Below are positions 1-7,422 of a stretch of DNA of 9,678 bases, one piece after another. The stretch lies in assembly GCA_025965395.1 (NCBI GenBank), contig JAOPXA010000088.1:1-9678 (forward strand). Reading direction: 5' to 3'. The stretch's first letter is position 1; every line of letters starts with the position of its first letter. The notes under the pieces are model-generated. The model was given only the letters and a program-made list of their open reading frames with translations, was not told the DNA's origin and did no database searches. Made by a program: the position numbers and the translations under genes. The stretch comes from Nocardioidaceae bacterium (GTDB lineage Bacteria; Actinomycetota; Actinomycetes; Propionibacteriales; Nocardioidaceae).

Positions 1-1092
1 GCGGGGCTCGTCGCGGAGCTCGAGTCGCTCGGCGTCGCTGAGCAAGTCGAGCCTTCCGGCGTGCGGATCGGTGCTGGTCGTCCCTCGGTCGATGTGAAAC
101 CGACCGATTCCGGGGCGTACGTGTTGGCGTCGGAAGTTCGGGTCGATGGCTTGATCGTCGCGCGCGTCGGTCTGGGTGGTGCGGTGCTGGCGCGAGCGAC
201 CGCACCTGTTCCTGCCTCGCACGACCCCGAAGACGTCGCCGATGCAGTCGTCGAATTGCTCCGCATCGTGACGAAGGACGTGCCCAGCCGGGCAGCCCTC
301 GTCGGAGTCGGCGTCAGCATCCCAGGCATCGTTGGCGCTGTCGACGGGGTCGTCAGGCTGGCTCCGAACCTTGGTTGGTCAGATGTGCCGTTCGCCAAGA
401 TCTTGGGCGCTCGACTCGGCTCGATCGGTGTCCCCGTTCTGGGCAACGACGCCGACCTTGGTGCGCTCGCTGAACACAATCGGGGCGCGGCAGTTGGCCT
501 CGGTGACCTCATCTACCTCTCCGGCGACGTAGGCATCGGCGCCGGGGTCATCGTCGGTGGTCGTGCGCTCGAAGGAGCTGGCGGCTACGCAGGCGAGATC
601 GGCCATCTTTCTCATGCGCCCGATGGCCACCTGTGCCGATGCGGCAACCGTGGCTGCTGGGAGACCGAGATCGGTGCGGGCTCCATTGCCCACGCGATCG
701 GTTGCCCGCCCGAACAGATTGCTGCGCTGGGGGAGCACCTCGACAGCGTCACGGAGCCAAGCGAAGAGCTCAAGGTGGTCGGCCAGCACCTCGGGCGCGG
801 CTTGGCCAGCGTCGTCAATCTGTTGAACCCTCAGGCGATCATCCTCGGAGGCTACCTTCGGGCGCTCTATCCGTTGGTGAAGGCCGACGTCGACGCGACC
901 CTCGAGGCGCGGGCACTTCACGCGCCTCACGAGCAGGTGCAGATTCTGCTCCCCGGACTTGGAGGCGACTCGGTGCTGCTCGGCGCTGCCGAGGTGGCAT
1001 TCCAACCGCTGCTCGCCGATCCTGTGGCAGCGCTCGCTCGTGCGTGCCGCGACGTCGAGAGCGAGCTAGTCGCCCGCGTGAGTCACGGCTAG
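1..1092 (+). CDS. ROK-family transcriptional repressor, 5' end cut off by window edge
   Basis: This is a sugar-responsive transcriptional regulator of the ROK (repressor, ORF, kinase) family. The reading frame is open from base 1, and its first residues (AGLVAELESLGVAEQVEPSG) look like the end of a winged helix-turn-helix, so the start and most of the DNA-binding domain lie outside the window. The GTG at 61 is an internal valine. Counting from base 1, 363 residues are visible. They include GNDAD around 148-152 (sugar-site Asp150) and the ROK zinc motif, with His202 followed by CRCGNRGC at 212-219 and then WE. The kinase phosphate loop DxGGT is absent, which fits a regulator rather than a sugar kinase. 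The gene converges on the xylR-like gene, 17 bases apart. Its target and ligand cannot be read from here; genes upstream of the window may be its regulon. Family call is firm, specific role unknown. Confidence 0.9.
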   Translation, partial: AGLVAELESLGVAEQVEPSGVRIGAGRPSVDVKPTDSGAYVLASEVRVDGLIVARVGLGGAVLARATAPVPASHDPEDVADAVVELLRIVTKDVPSRAALVGVGVSIPGIVGAVDGVVRLAPNLGWSDVPFAKILGARLGSIGVPVLGNDADLGALAEHNRGAAVGLGDLIYLSGDVGIGAGVIVGGRALEGAGGYAGEIGHLSHAPDGHLCRCGNRGCWETEIGAGSIAHAIGCPPEQIAALGEHLDSVTEPSEELKVVGQHLGRGLASVVNLLNPQAIILGGYLRALYPLVKADVDATLEARALHAPHEQVQILLPGLGGDSVLLGAAEVAFQPLLADPVAALARACRDVESELVARVSHG

Positions 1093-1109
1093 CGCCACAG
1101 CACGGCTGC

Positions 1110-2279
1110 TCAGATCGCGCCGGCGTAGACCACGCTGAGGGCCTCTTCGGCTGCGCCGGTCGCCGCTGCGTGGATGCCAAGGCCGCTCAGACAGATCTCG
1201 GTCTCCTGCAACGGTGCGGCAAGCACCTTGGCGTCGACGATCTCACGGATCTGCGGCACCAGGTAGGTGCCGATCGGGACAAAATAGCCCCCAAGAATCA
1301 CGATGCTGGGGTTGAGAATGTTGGAAAGAACGGCGATTCCGTTGCCGAGCCAATTTGCCAGCGAGTCGAGCCCATCCCGTACGGAGGCGTCGTCCTGGGC
1401 GCGGTCTGCGACCGCACGGGCGGTCTCAAGAGGTGTGCCGGACTCAGCCATCCCCACAGCGGTGAGCATGGCGCGCAGGCCGATCGATGCCTCCCAGCAC
1501 CCGCTGCGTCCACAACCGCACGCCACGCGGGGATCACCGATCGGCATGTGGCCCACCTCCCCAGCAAACCCCGAGCCACCGCGAAGGACCTGGCCTTCGA
1601 CCAGGATGCCCGCCCCGACACCCACGGTGCCGGTCAGGTAGAGCGCACTGGGTGAGCCCACGGCGGCACCGCGCGAACCTTCTGCCAGGGCGGCGCAGTT
1701 GGCATCGTTGTCGATGCTCACCACTGCCCCGGGAGACAGCCGGGCCGCCAGCAGATCCCTCAGTGGCACCTGGGACCAGTGCAAGTTGGGCGCCGACGAC
1801 ACGATTCCCGCAGCGCGGTCCACGAGGCCAGGCACGGCCGCGGTAACTCCGACGATCGTGTGACCGTCGTCCTCGAGGCGCTGCGTGAGTGCGACCGCAA
1901 ACGACACGAGGTCCTCCGGCGTTGCCCCCGCGGCCAAGGGGCGCGTCTCGACGAGACGTTCGCGCCCCGAGAGGTCCAGCGCCACAGCGGACATGTAGTC
2001 GACGTTGATCTCCAGACCCACGCCGATCGTGCGTTCGCCGGTCAGCACCACGGGTCTGCCAGGTCGACCGCGACCGGATGCTTGCGCTTGGTCCTCCACG
2101 ACTGCCCCGGCCAGGTCGAGCTGGCCGATGATCGTGCCTACGGTCGCCTTGGCCAGACCCGTGCGCTTGGCCAGGTCCGCGCGAGTCGACGGCCCATTCA
2201 TCCGCAAGGAGCGCAGGATGAGGGCCGTGTTCTGGCGACGGACCTGGTCGGTGGCCGCCGGGATGCCGGCGTTGTTCAT
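1110..2279 (-). CDS. xylR: ROK-family repressor of the xylose operon (XylR-like)
   Basis: This 389-residue ROK regulator is the last gene of a xylB-xylA-regulator operon and probably represses it, releasing DNA when xylose binds. An N-terminal winged helix-turn-helix spans about residues 17-62, with recognition helix near GLAKATVGTIIGQL. A basic GRGRPGRP linker (69-76) follows, then the ROK sugar-binding domain. Visible motifs are PGLVD near 150, DNDAN at 190-194 (Asp192 is the usual sugar-contact residue), His244, and the zinc motif CGCGRSGC at 254-261. The N-terminal DxGGT phosphate loop of ROK kinases is replaced by GLEINVDYMS, so ATP-dependent kinase activity is unlikely. The ATG directly abuts the TAG stop of xylA (TAGATG) and has no clear Shine-Dalgarno sequence, which suggests translation coupled to xylA. 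A plausible operator for it sits in front of xylB. The ROK call is certain; the XylR assignment rests on context. Confidence 0.88.
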   Translation of the reverse strand: MNNAGIPAATDQVRRQNTALILRSLRMNGPSTRADLAKRTGLAKATVGTIIGQLDLAGAVVEDQAQASGRGRPGRPVVLTGERTIGVGLEINVDYMSAVALDLSGRERLVETRPLAAGATPEDLVSFAVALTQRLEDDGHTIVGVTAAVPGLVDRAAGIVSSAPNLHWSQVPLRDLLAARLSPGAVVSIDNDANCAALAEGSRGAAVGSPSALYLTGTVGVGAGILVEGQVLRGGSGFAGEVGHMPIGDPRVACGCGRSGCWEASIGLRAMLTAVGMAESGTPLETARAVADRAQDDASVRDGLDSLANWLGNGIAVLSNILNPSIVILGGYFVPIGTYLVPQIREIVDAKVLAAPLQETEICLSGLGIHAAATGAAEEALSVVYAGAI

Positions 2280-3443
2280 CTAGCCGCGCACGCCGTACAA
2301 GTACTCGAGTGCAAGCTGGTCGAGGTGCTCGAAGCCCGGTGCCCACTCGGTGAGCGCCTCGGGATCACGCAGCTCGGCCTTCTCCAGGTCTGCCCACGTC
2401 TCACCCTCGTTGAGCGTGGGGGTGGCGAGCTCGGGAAGTTTGGCGACCTCAAGCGCGGCCTGCACCTCGGGATCAGCGCGGAATGCCTTGACCTTGTCAC
2501 GCAGGATCAGGTAGTTGGTCATGTTGCCTGCGGCTGCGGCCCAGACGCCCTTGTCGTCCTCGGTGCGCGGAGTCTTGAAGTCGAAGTGGACCGGGCCGTC
2601 ATAGCCACCCGCAAGGATGGTGTCGACAAGCCAGAACGCGCCACGAGCGTTGCCGGCGCCGAAGCGGAAGTCCTGGTCGTAGCGTGGTCCACTTTGACCG
2701 TTGAGATCGATGTGGAAGAGCTTGCCGTGCCACAGCGCCTGCGCGTAGCCGTGAGCTGCGTTGAGACCCGCCATCTCCTCGTGTCCGATCTCGGGGTTGA
2801 CGCCGACGTTCTCCGAGCGGTCAAGGGTGTCGATGAAGGCCAGCGCGTGGCCGATCGTCGGGAGCAGGATGTCGCCGCGGGGCTCGTTGGGCTTGGGCTC
2901 GATCGCGAACTTCAGGTCATACCCGCGGTCGTGGACGAACTCTCCGAGCAGGTTGAATGCCTCGCGGTATCGGTCGAGGGCGCTGGTGACGTCCTTGGCG
3001 GCGCCAGACTCGGCACCTTCGCGTCCGCCCCAGCACACATACACCTTGGCGCCGAGCTCGGCGGCGAGGTCGATGTTGCGCATGACCTTTCGGATGGCGA
3101 AGCGGCGCACGTCGCGGTCGTTGGAGGTGAATCCGCCGTCCTTGAACAGTGGGTGTGAGAACAGGTTCGTGGTCGCCGTCGTGACGACGAGCCCGGTGTC
3201 GGAGAGGCCCTGCTTCCAGCGCTCGATGATCTTTGCGCGGTCGCTGTCGTCCGAGCCGAAGGGGATCAGGTCGTCGTCATGGAAGTTAACGCCGTATGCG
3301 CCGAGGCGTGCAAGGTTCTCGAGGGCGTAGATCGGGTCCATCGGCTCGCGCGTCGGCTCGCCGAACGGGTCGCGGCCAGCGTATGCGACGGTCCAGAGGC
3401 CGAACGAGAACTTGTCTTCAGGGGTGGGTGTCGGGATGCTCAT
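2280..3443 (-). CDS. xylA: xylose isomerase
   Basis: This cytoplasmic, metal-dependent enzyme interconverts D-xylose and D-xylulose (and D-glucose/D-fructose). The 387-residue protein matches the short actinobacterial class (Streptomyces enzymes are about 388 residues). All catalytic and metal residues are present one position later than in Streptomyces numbering: Trp17, Phe27 in RDPFG, His55 and Asp58 in FHDDDL, Phe95, Trp138, Glu182 and Lys184 in [11 protein letters not shown], Glu218 and His221 in [11 protein letters not shown], Asp246, Asp256 and Asp258 in YDQDFRFG, and Asp288 in HFDFK. I chose the ATG at 3443 ([12 protein letters not shown]) rather than the upstream in-frame GTG at 3467. 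It has an AGAAAGG ribosome-binding site five bases ahead, overlaps the xylB stop as ATGA, and gives the usual family length. It is the second gene of the xylB-xylA-xylR operon, so its product feeds xylulokinase. Confidence 0.97.
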   Translation of the reverse strand: MSIPTPTPEDKFSFGLWTVAYAGRDPFGEPTREPMDPIYALENLARLGAYGVNFHDDDLIPFGSDDSDRAKIIERWKQGLSDTGLVVTTATTNLFSHPLFKDGGFTSNDRDVRRFAIRKVMRNIDLAAELGAKVYVCWGGREGAESGAAKDVTSALDRYREAFNLLGEFVHDRGYDLKFAIEPKPNEPRGDILLPTIGHALAFIDTLDRSENVGVNPEIGHEEMAGLNAAHGYAQALWHGKLFHIDLNGQSGPRYDQDFRFGAGNARGAFWLVDTILAGGYDGPVHFDFKTPRTEDDKGVWAAAAGNMTNYLILRDKVKAFRADPEVQAALEVAKLPELATPTLNEGETWADLEKAELRDPEALTEWAPGFEHLDQLALEYLYGVRG

Positions 3444-4849
3444 GTGAGCCTTTCTGTTGAGGACCACACGGCGGTGCGGTCACGGAGAAGTGCGTATGCC
3501 TCGCGGACATGGGGCGTCGATTCGGCGTCGTAGGTCACTGCTGCAGGTGGTTTCCAAGCGGGTGGTGCGGTGGCCCCGCTGAGGGCCCAGGCCGCCTGAC
3601 GGGCAGCCCCGAGGGCGACATACTCACCGTCTTCAGGCACGTCGACGGAGACGCCGAAGATGGCGGGTGCCAGTGCGCGGATGGCGGGATTCTTGGCTCC
3701 GCCGCCGATGAGCAAGACCCGGTTGACTGGAGCGTGCATGGCCGCCTTCAGGTGGTCGATGGCATCGGCCAACGAGCACAGCAGCGCCTCCACAGCGGCG
3801 CGGGCAAGGTCTTCGCGCGTAGTGCTGGTAGTGAGTCCGTGCCACGTGCCGACCGCGTCGGGACGATTGGGAGTGCGCTCACCGTCGTAGTACGGCAGGA
3901 GTGTCAGGCCGTTGGCACCGGGCGCGCCGGCGAGGGCGAGACGCGACAACTCTGCGTAGTCAACCCCCAACAGGCGAGCCTGCAGATCGAGTATGCGAGC
4001 AGAGTTGATGGTCGCCACTAGGGGGAGGTAGTTGCCCGTGGCATCAGCAAAGCCTGTGACTGCTCCAGTGCCGTCGGCGATCGGCACAGTGCTGATAGCC
4101 GAGGCAACGCCCGACGTGCCGATCGAGACGACCACGTCACCTGGCACGAGGCCGAGACCGAGTGCCGCGGCCATGTTGTCGCCGGTGCCGCTGGCGATCA
4201 CGAGGTCGTTCGTAGTGGTCGCCGCCACCTGGCCGGGGCCGACAATGCGTGGGACTTCGAAGGGATGGCCGAGTGCCGCTGCTGCCAGATCATGGCGCCA
4301 CGAATGGGTCGACGCGTCGAAGTAGCCGGTCCCTGAGGCGTCGCCACGGTCAGTGAAGGGCTCGCCGGCGCCGCTGGTGAGGTGCCAGGACACGTAGTCG
4401 TGGGGGAGCAGCACGCGGTGGACCCGTTCGGCAACGGCGGGTTCGTGATTGCGCAGCCAGCGGAGCTTGGTCGACGTGAATGATGCGACCAGCACGCTGC
4501 CGATCGCTGTGGCGCAGGCTTGGGGGCCGCCGATCTCGTCGATCAGATCACGCGCTTCTTGCGCCGAACGGTTGTCGTTCCACAGCAATGCGTCGTAGAC
4601 GGGTTCGCCCTGCGCATCGAGAGCGACCATTCCGTGCTGCTGTCCGCCCACCGCGACGGCCCGCGACTGATCGAGCAGCGGGCCGCCGGTGGCGTCGAAT
4701 GCATCGAGCCACGCGCGCGGATCGACCGAGGTCCCAGCAGGGTGTGCTGTCGTCGCCGAGGTGATGACGGTGCCGTCAGCGGCGTCGACGAGGAGTGCCT
4801 TGGTCGATTGAGTGGAGGAATCCACTCCGAGCACGAGTTCAGATGTCAC
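3440..4849 (-). CDS. xylB: xylulokinase
   Basis: This FGGY-family carbohydrate kinase phosphorylates D-xylulose with ATP to D-xylulose 5-phosphate, the entry to the pentose phosphate pathway. The 469-residue protein begins with the ATPase-fold phosphate loop [11 protein letters not shown] (7-17, Asp10). It has the substrate-site GGQQHGM (68-74), WNDNR at 90-94, the first FGGY-type region [10 protein letters not shown] (123-132), the catalytic base Asp224 in [11 protein letters not shown], a second phosphate motif IGTSG (243-247), and IGGGAKNP (381-388) opening the C-terminal FGGY signature. The start is GTG at 4849. A GGAG is only one base from it, too close for a normal ribosome-binding site, and the predicted transcription start falls on this GTG. 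It is the first gene of the xyl operon and overlaps xylA by four bases (ATGA). A related member of the FGGY family is possible in principle, but length, motifs and the adjacent xylA make xylulokinase the clear call. Confidence 0.96.
   Translation of the reverse strand: MTSELVLGVDSSTQSTKALLVDAADGTVITSATTAHPAGTSVDPRAWLDAFDATGGPLLDQSRAVAVGGQQHGMVALDAQGEPVYDALLWNDNRSAQEARDLIDEIGGPQACATAIGSVLVASFTSTKLRWLRNHEPAVAERVHRVLLPHDYVSWHLTSGAGEPFTDRGDASGTGYFDASTHSWRHDLAAAALGHPFEVPRIVGPGQVAATTTNDLVIASGTGDNMAAALGLGLVPGDVVVSIGTSGVASAISTVPIADGTGAVTGFADATGNYLPLVATINSARILDLQARLLGVDYAELSRLALAGAPGANGLTLLPYYDGERTPNRPDAVGTWHGLTTSTTREDLARAAVEALLCSLADAIDHLKAAMHAPVNRVLLIGGGAKNPAIRALAPAIFGVSVDVPEDGEYVALGAARQAAWALSGATAPPAWKPPAAVTYDAESTPHVREAYALLRDRTAVWSSTERLT
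3449..3455 (-). promoter_or_regulatory. ribosome binding site of xylA
   Basis: On the minus strand AGAAAGG is followed by a five-base spacer (CTCAC) and the ATG at 3443. It lies inside the last codons of xylB. This site decides the xylA start in favour of 3443 over the GTG at 3467. Confidence 0.75.
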
Positions 4850-4855
4850 ACTCCA

Positions 4856-4885
4856 AGTATTAGTACGAGTCTTGAACTAAGTCAA
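4856..4885 (-). promoter_or_regulatory. predicted promoter of the xylB-xylA-xylR operon
   Basis: On the minus strand a -35 box TTGACT (4885-4880) is followed by 18 bases and a -10 box AATACT (4861-4856), with an overlapping alternative TAATAC at 17-base spacing. The -35 matches five of six consensus bases. The -10 matches four of six, including the important second A and last T. Six bases lie between the -10 box and the GTG start codon of xylB, so transcription would begin at or next to the start codon. No other promoter-like pair stands out in the 88-base gap. This is prediction from sequence only. Confidence 0.6.
4860..4880. promoter_or_regulatory. candidate XylR operator (21-bp imperfect palindrome)
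   Basis: The sequence starts TTAGT (4860-4864) and ends ACTAA (4876-4880). Around the central base 4870, sixteen of the twenty outer positions are self-complementary. It fills the spacer of the predicted xylB promoter and touches both the -35 and -10 boxes, so a bound repressor would block RNA polymerase. The TTAGT/ACTAA ends match those of the Bacillus subtilis xyl operator, which is bound by a ROK-family XylR. Binding by the ROK protein at 1110-2279 is inferred. Confidence 0.6.
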
Positions 4886-4894
4886 GGCCTTGAC
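4881..4894. repeat. perfect 14-bp palindrome GTCAAGGCCTTGAC next to the xylB -35 box
   Basis: The 14 bases are exactly self-complementary and directly abut the 21-bp palindrome, covering five of the six bases of the xylB -35 box. The CTTGA/TCAAG unit occurs three times in alternating orientation here (4871-4875, 4882-4886, 4889-4893), so the two palindromes may form one extended binding region. Possible roles are a second repressor site or a site for another regulator. It has no loop and no T-tract, so a transcription terminator is unlikely. Confidence 0.5.
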
Positions 4895-4909
4895 GTGTCA
4901 TACCTCACA
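4894..4909. promoter_or_regulatory. candidate CRP/GlxR-type cAMP-receptor site
   Basis: CGTGTCATACCTCACA agrees with the actinobacterial CRP/GlxR consensus TGTGA-N2-TA-N2-TCACA at ten of twelve defined positions; one half (TCACA) is perfect. Its centre is about 52 bases upstream of the predicted xylB transcription start and also upstream of the divergent gene at 4938. A role in carbon catabolite control of xylose use would be natural. One match of this quality can arise by chance, so confidence is moderate to low. Confidence 0.4.
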
Positions 4910-4937
4910 TGCGTGGGTCATGAGAGACACTGGGCGA

Positions 4938-5456
4938 GTGACCATCCACTCGGAGCACCCCTTTCTTCCGCCCGACAAGGATCGCGATCCCGTTCGACGG
5001 TTCCGCGGCCACATGCCAGCACCAGTGACCGTGTGGACGACGGGCGCAGAGTCGCTCCGCGAGGGATGGACCGTCTCGTCGTTGATGATCGCCGATGGCC
5101 AGCCAGCGCGCCTCGTGGGTTTGATGGACGAGGACGCAGACTTCGTTGATCGCTTGCGTGAGACCGGTGTCTTTGTCGTGAATCTGTTGACCGCAGAGCA
5201 TCGGTTGCTCGCTGACGCGTTCGCGCGCGTCGGACCAGCGCCAGGCGGACCGTTCACGCTGGGGTCATGGTCGACGTCGGAGTGGGGGCCCGTTCTGGAC
5301 GATGCTGCGGGCTGGTTAGGAGCCCGCTGGAACGGCGTCGAGGCAAGTCTGGGCTGGCCGATGCTGATCGAGGCCGAGATCGAGCACGCCGAGGTCAGTG
5401 GGACTTCACCCGCGCCCATGATGCACCTGCGTGGTCGCTACGAAGATCCACAATAA
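4938..5456 (+). CDS. flavin reductase-like FMN-binding protein
   Basis: This 172-residue protein resembles actinobacterial flavin reductase domain proteins (FMN-binding split barrel, HpaC/ActVB-like). Such proteins reduce or bind flavin, often to supply reduced FMN to a partner monooxygenase. Recognisable parts are the opening TIHSEHPFLPP, an APVTVWTTG strand (29-37), WTVSSLMIADGQPA (44-57) where flavin contacts usually lie, and VFVVNLLTAEHRLLADAFA (78-96), the typical second core block. No signal peptide or membrane segment is visible, so it is probably cytoplasmic. The start is uncertain: GTG at 4938 gives the usual N terminus, ATG at 4920 adds six residues, and TTG at 4890 would begin inside the palindromic control region. 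It is divergent from xylB and ends 67 bases before dxs. No partner oxygenase is in the window, so its physiological substrate is unknown. Confidence 0.75.
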   Translation: MTIHSEHPFLPPDKDRDPVRRFRGHMPAPVTVWTTGAESLREGWTVSSLMIADGQPARLVGLMDEDADFVDRLRETGVFVVNLLTAEHRLLADAFARVGPAPGGPFTLGSWSTSEWGPVLDDAAGWLGARWNGVEASLGWPMLIEAEIEHAEVSGTSPAPMMHLRGRYEDPQ

Positions 5457-5484
5457 CCGCCCGGCCAAGTCCCAGACGGACCGG

Positions 5485-5490
5485 TAGACT
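5485..5490 (+). promoter_or_regulatory. possible -10 box of dxs
   Basis: TAGACT in the 67-base gap before dxs fits the actinobacterial TAnnnT -10 pattern. It would place a transcription start near 5497 and leave a leader of roughly 27 bases containing the ribosome-binding site. No convincing -35 box is present at the expected distance. Confidence 0.35.
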
Positions 5491-5510
5491 CGCCAGATAC
5501 GTTCGCGCAC

Positions 5511-5518
5511 GAGGGGAG
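5511..5518 (+). promoter_or_regulatory. ribosome binding site of dxs
   Basis: The purine-rich GAGGGGAG, with AGGGGA ending six bases before the ATG at 5524, is a good Shine-Dalgarno match and fixes the dxs start. Confidence 0.65.
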
Positions 5519-5523
5519 AGACG

Positions 5524-7404
5524 ATGGGCCTGCTGGATGACCTCAGTGGTCCCGCCGACCTACGCACCCTCGACGACGACCAGCTGGAGACGCTGGCCAC
5601 AGAGATCCGTGAGAAGTGCATCAACGCCGTCGCCACCCACGGTGGGCACCTCGGGCCCAATCTCGGCGTCGTCGAGCTCACCATCGCTCTTCACCGCGTT
5701 TTCGAATCTCCCCGCGATCGCATCATCTGGGACACCGGTCATCAGTCCTACGTGCACAAGATGCTCACCGGCCGCGCCGCTGACTTCGACGGCTTGCGCA
5801 CGGAGGGCGGACTTTCGGGCTATCCGAGTCGCGCCGAGTCCGCGCACGACTTCGTCGAGAACTCACACGCGTCGACGAGCCTGTCATACGCTGATGGGTT
5901 CGCCAAGGCCAATGCGATTCTCGGCAACAACGATCACGTCGTTGCGGTCATCGGGGATGGTGCCCTCACTGGAGGCATGGCGTGGGAAGCGATCAACAAC
6001 ATCGCCGCCGACAAGGACCGACGCTTGGTCATCGTCGTCAATGACAATGGCCGCTCCTACACGCCGACCGTGGGTGGACTTGCTAACCATCTCGCCAACC
6101 TGCGCACCAGCCCTCGCTACGAGCCGACGCTCGACAAGATCAAGGACCGCCTTTCGCGGACCCGTGTCGTGGGCCCCCCCACCTACGAAGCGCTCCATGC
6201 GATCAAGAAGGGCTTGAAGGATGCGCTCGCCCCCCAAGGCATGTTCGAGGATCTGGGGCTCAAATACCTCGGCCCGATCGATGGGCACGACCGAGAAGCA
6301 GTAGAGCGCTGTCTCAGCCAGGCGAAGAAGTTCGACGGTCCCGTGTTGGTGCATGTCCTGACCACCAAGGGCCAGGGCTACGACCTCGCCGTTGAGAACG
6401 AGAACGACCAGATGCATCAGGCCGCGCCGTTCGACCGCACCACGGGCGATGCGGTGAGCGTCCCGCCCGTGTCATGGACATCGGTGTTTCGCGACGAGGT
6501 CGTCCGCATCGCTGATGAGCGCGCCGACGTCGTGGCCGTCACCGCGGCGATGCTCTTCCCCGTGGGGCTCGACGCGTTCGCCGACAAGTTTCCCGACCGG
6601 GTCTACGACGTCGGCATCGCCGAGCAGCACGCGGTGACGAGCGCAGCGGGTCTTGCCATGGGCGGACTCCACCCGATCGTCGCCGTCTACGCAACCTTCC
6701 TCAATCGAGCGTTCGACCAAGTCCTGCTCGACGTTGCGATGCACCGCTGTGGCGTGACTTTCGTGCTCGATCGTGCGGGAGTCACGGGCGACGACGGCGC
6801 GAGCCACAACGGCATGTGGGATATGTCCTTGCTCCAAATCGTCCCGGGTCTGCACCTTGCTGCTCCTCGCGACGGTTCCCAGCTGCGGGAGCTGCTGCGC
6901 GAGTCTGTCGAGATCGACGACGCGCCTTCGGTCGTACGGTTCTCCAAAGGTGCGGTCCCCGCTGATATCCCTGCCTGCGAGCGCATCGGCACGGTCGACG
7001 TGCTCAGCCGGGATGCTGCCACCGACGTGTTGATGATCGCAGTTGGATCCATGGCGGGCGTATGTGCTGCGGCCGCCGAGAAGCTCCGCGCTGAAGGATT
7101 CGGCATTACGGTCGTCGACCCCCGGTGGGTCAAACCTCTGGACCCGGCTGTCGTCGAGCTCGCGCGCACCCACCGCGTCGTCGTCACGGTCGAGGACAAC
7201 GGCCGCGTCGGTGGTGTGGGATCAACGATTGCGCTCGCCTTGCAAGACGCCGCGGTGGCGACCCCCGTGCGCGTCCACGCCATACCTCAGGAATTTTTCG
7301 CCCACGCCAAGCGTGATGTCATCCTCGAACGCGTCGGCCTTCATCCCGATGCCATCGCGTTCGATACGTTGGGCGCGTTGCGTGGGAATGCTGGCAGACC
7401 GTGA
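5524..7404 (+). CDS. dxs: 1-deoxy-D-xylulose-5-phosphate synthase
   Basis: Dxs condenses pyruvate and D-glyceraldehyde 3-phosphate, using thiamine diphosphate and Mg2+, to 1-deoxy-D-xylulose 5-phosphate with loss of CO2. This is the first step of the MEP isoprenoid pathway and also supplies thiamine and pyridoxal synthesis. The 626-residue length is normal. Visible elements are His42 in [14 protein letters not shown] at 70-74, [10 protein letters not shown] (112-121), the thiamine diphosphate motif GDG (144-146) to NDNG (173-176), GPIDGHD (250-256), His298, the catalytic Glu367 in [23 protein letters not shown] (416-425), His428 in SHNGMWD, and the C-terminal transketolase domain with VEDNGRVGG (556-564). 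The E. coli active-site residues His49, His299, Glu370 and His431 all have counterparts. It starts at an ATG with a good ribosome-binding site. The PAC2-family gene follows after 18 bases and a thioesterase gene after that, suggesting one transcript. Confidence 0.98.
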   Translation: MGLLDDLSGPADLRTLDDDQLETLATEIREKCINAVATHGGHLGPNLGVVELTIALHRVFESPRDRIIWDTGHQSYVHKMLTGRAADFDGLRTEGGLSGYPSRAESAHDFVENSHASTSLSYADGFAKANAILGNNDHVVAVIGDGALTGGMAWEAINNIAADKDRRLVIVVNDNGRSYTPTVGGLANHLANLRTSPRYEPTLDKIKDRLSRTRVVGPPTYEALHAIKKGLKDALAPQGMFEDLGLKYLGPIDGHDREAVERCLSQAKKFDGPVLVHVLTTKGQGYDLAVENENDQMHQAAPFDRTTGDAVSVPPVSWTSVFRDEVVRIADERADVVAVTAAMLFPVGLDAFADKFPDRVYDVGIAEQHAVTSAAGLAMGGLHPIVAVYATFLNRAFDQVLLDVAMHRCGVTFVLDRAGVTGDDGASHNGMWDMSLLQIVPGLHLAAPRDGSQLRELLRESVEIDDAPSVVRFSKGAVPADIPACERIGTVDVLSRDAATDVLMIAVGSMAGVCAAAAEKLRAEGFGITVVDPRWVKPLDPAVVELARTHRVVVTVEDNGRVGGVGSTIALALQDAAVATPVRVHAIPQEFFAHAKRDVILERVGLHPDAIAFDTLGALRGNAGRP

Positions 7405-7422
7405 TGTGTTGGGACTGATGAG

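Noticed and set aside
1077..1087. CGTGA-G-TCACG palindrome at the end of the left ROK gene as a terminator or operator
   Set aside because: A one-base centre cannot form a hairpin loop, it is coding sequence, and short symmetric 11-mers are common by chance.
61..1092. Complete ROK gene starting at the GTG at 61
   Set aside because: The frame is open to base 1 and the upstream residues fit the end of a ROK helix-turn-helix, so the gene is truncated by the window and this GTG is internal.
633..1655. Long plus-strand open frame crossing the ends of both ROK genes
   Set aside because: It is an out-of-frame shadow of high-GC coding sequence: Arg/Ala-rich, no family features, and it overlaps two clear ROK domains.
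1..2279. Sugar kinase (glucokinase) function for the two ROK proteins
   Set aside because: Both lack the DxGGT phosphate loop, and the complete one has an N-terminal winged helix-turn-helix, so they are regulators.
1779..3158. 459-codon plus-strand open frame antisense to xylR and xylA
   Set aside because: The opposite strand encodes two proteins with complete conserved motifs; the antisense product resembles no family and has typical mirror-frame composition.
3444..3467. Eight-residue N-terminal extension of XylA from the upstream GTG
   Set aside because: The ATG at 3443 has a good ribosome-binding site and ATGA coupling and gives the family length; the extension would overlap xylB by 28 bases.
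6174..6180. Run of seven C in dxs as a possible frameshift or slippage site
   Set aside because: The frame stays open and conserved on both sides ([10 protein letters not shown]), so there is no sign of an error or programmed shift.
6472..7173. Antisense open frame within dxs
   Set aside because: It lies entirely inside the conserved dxs coding sequence and shows no recognisable domain or ribosome-binding site.
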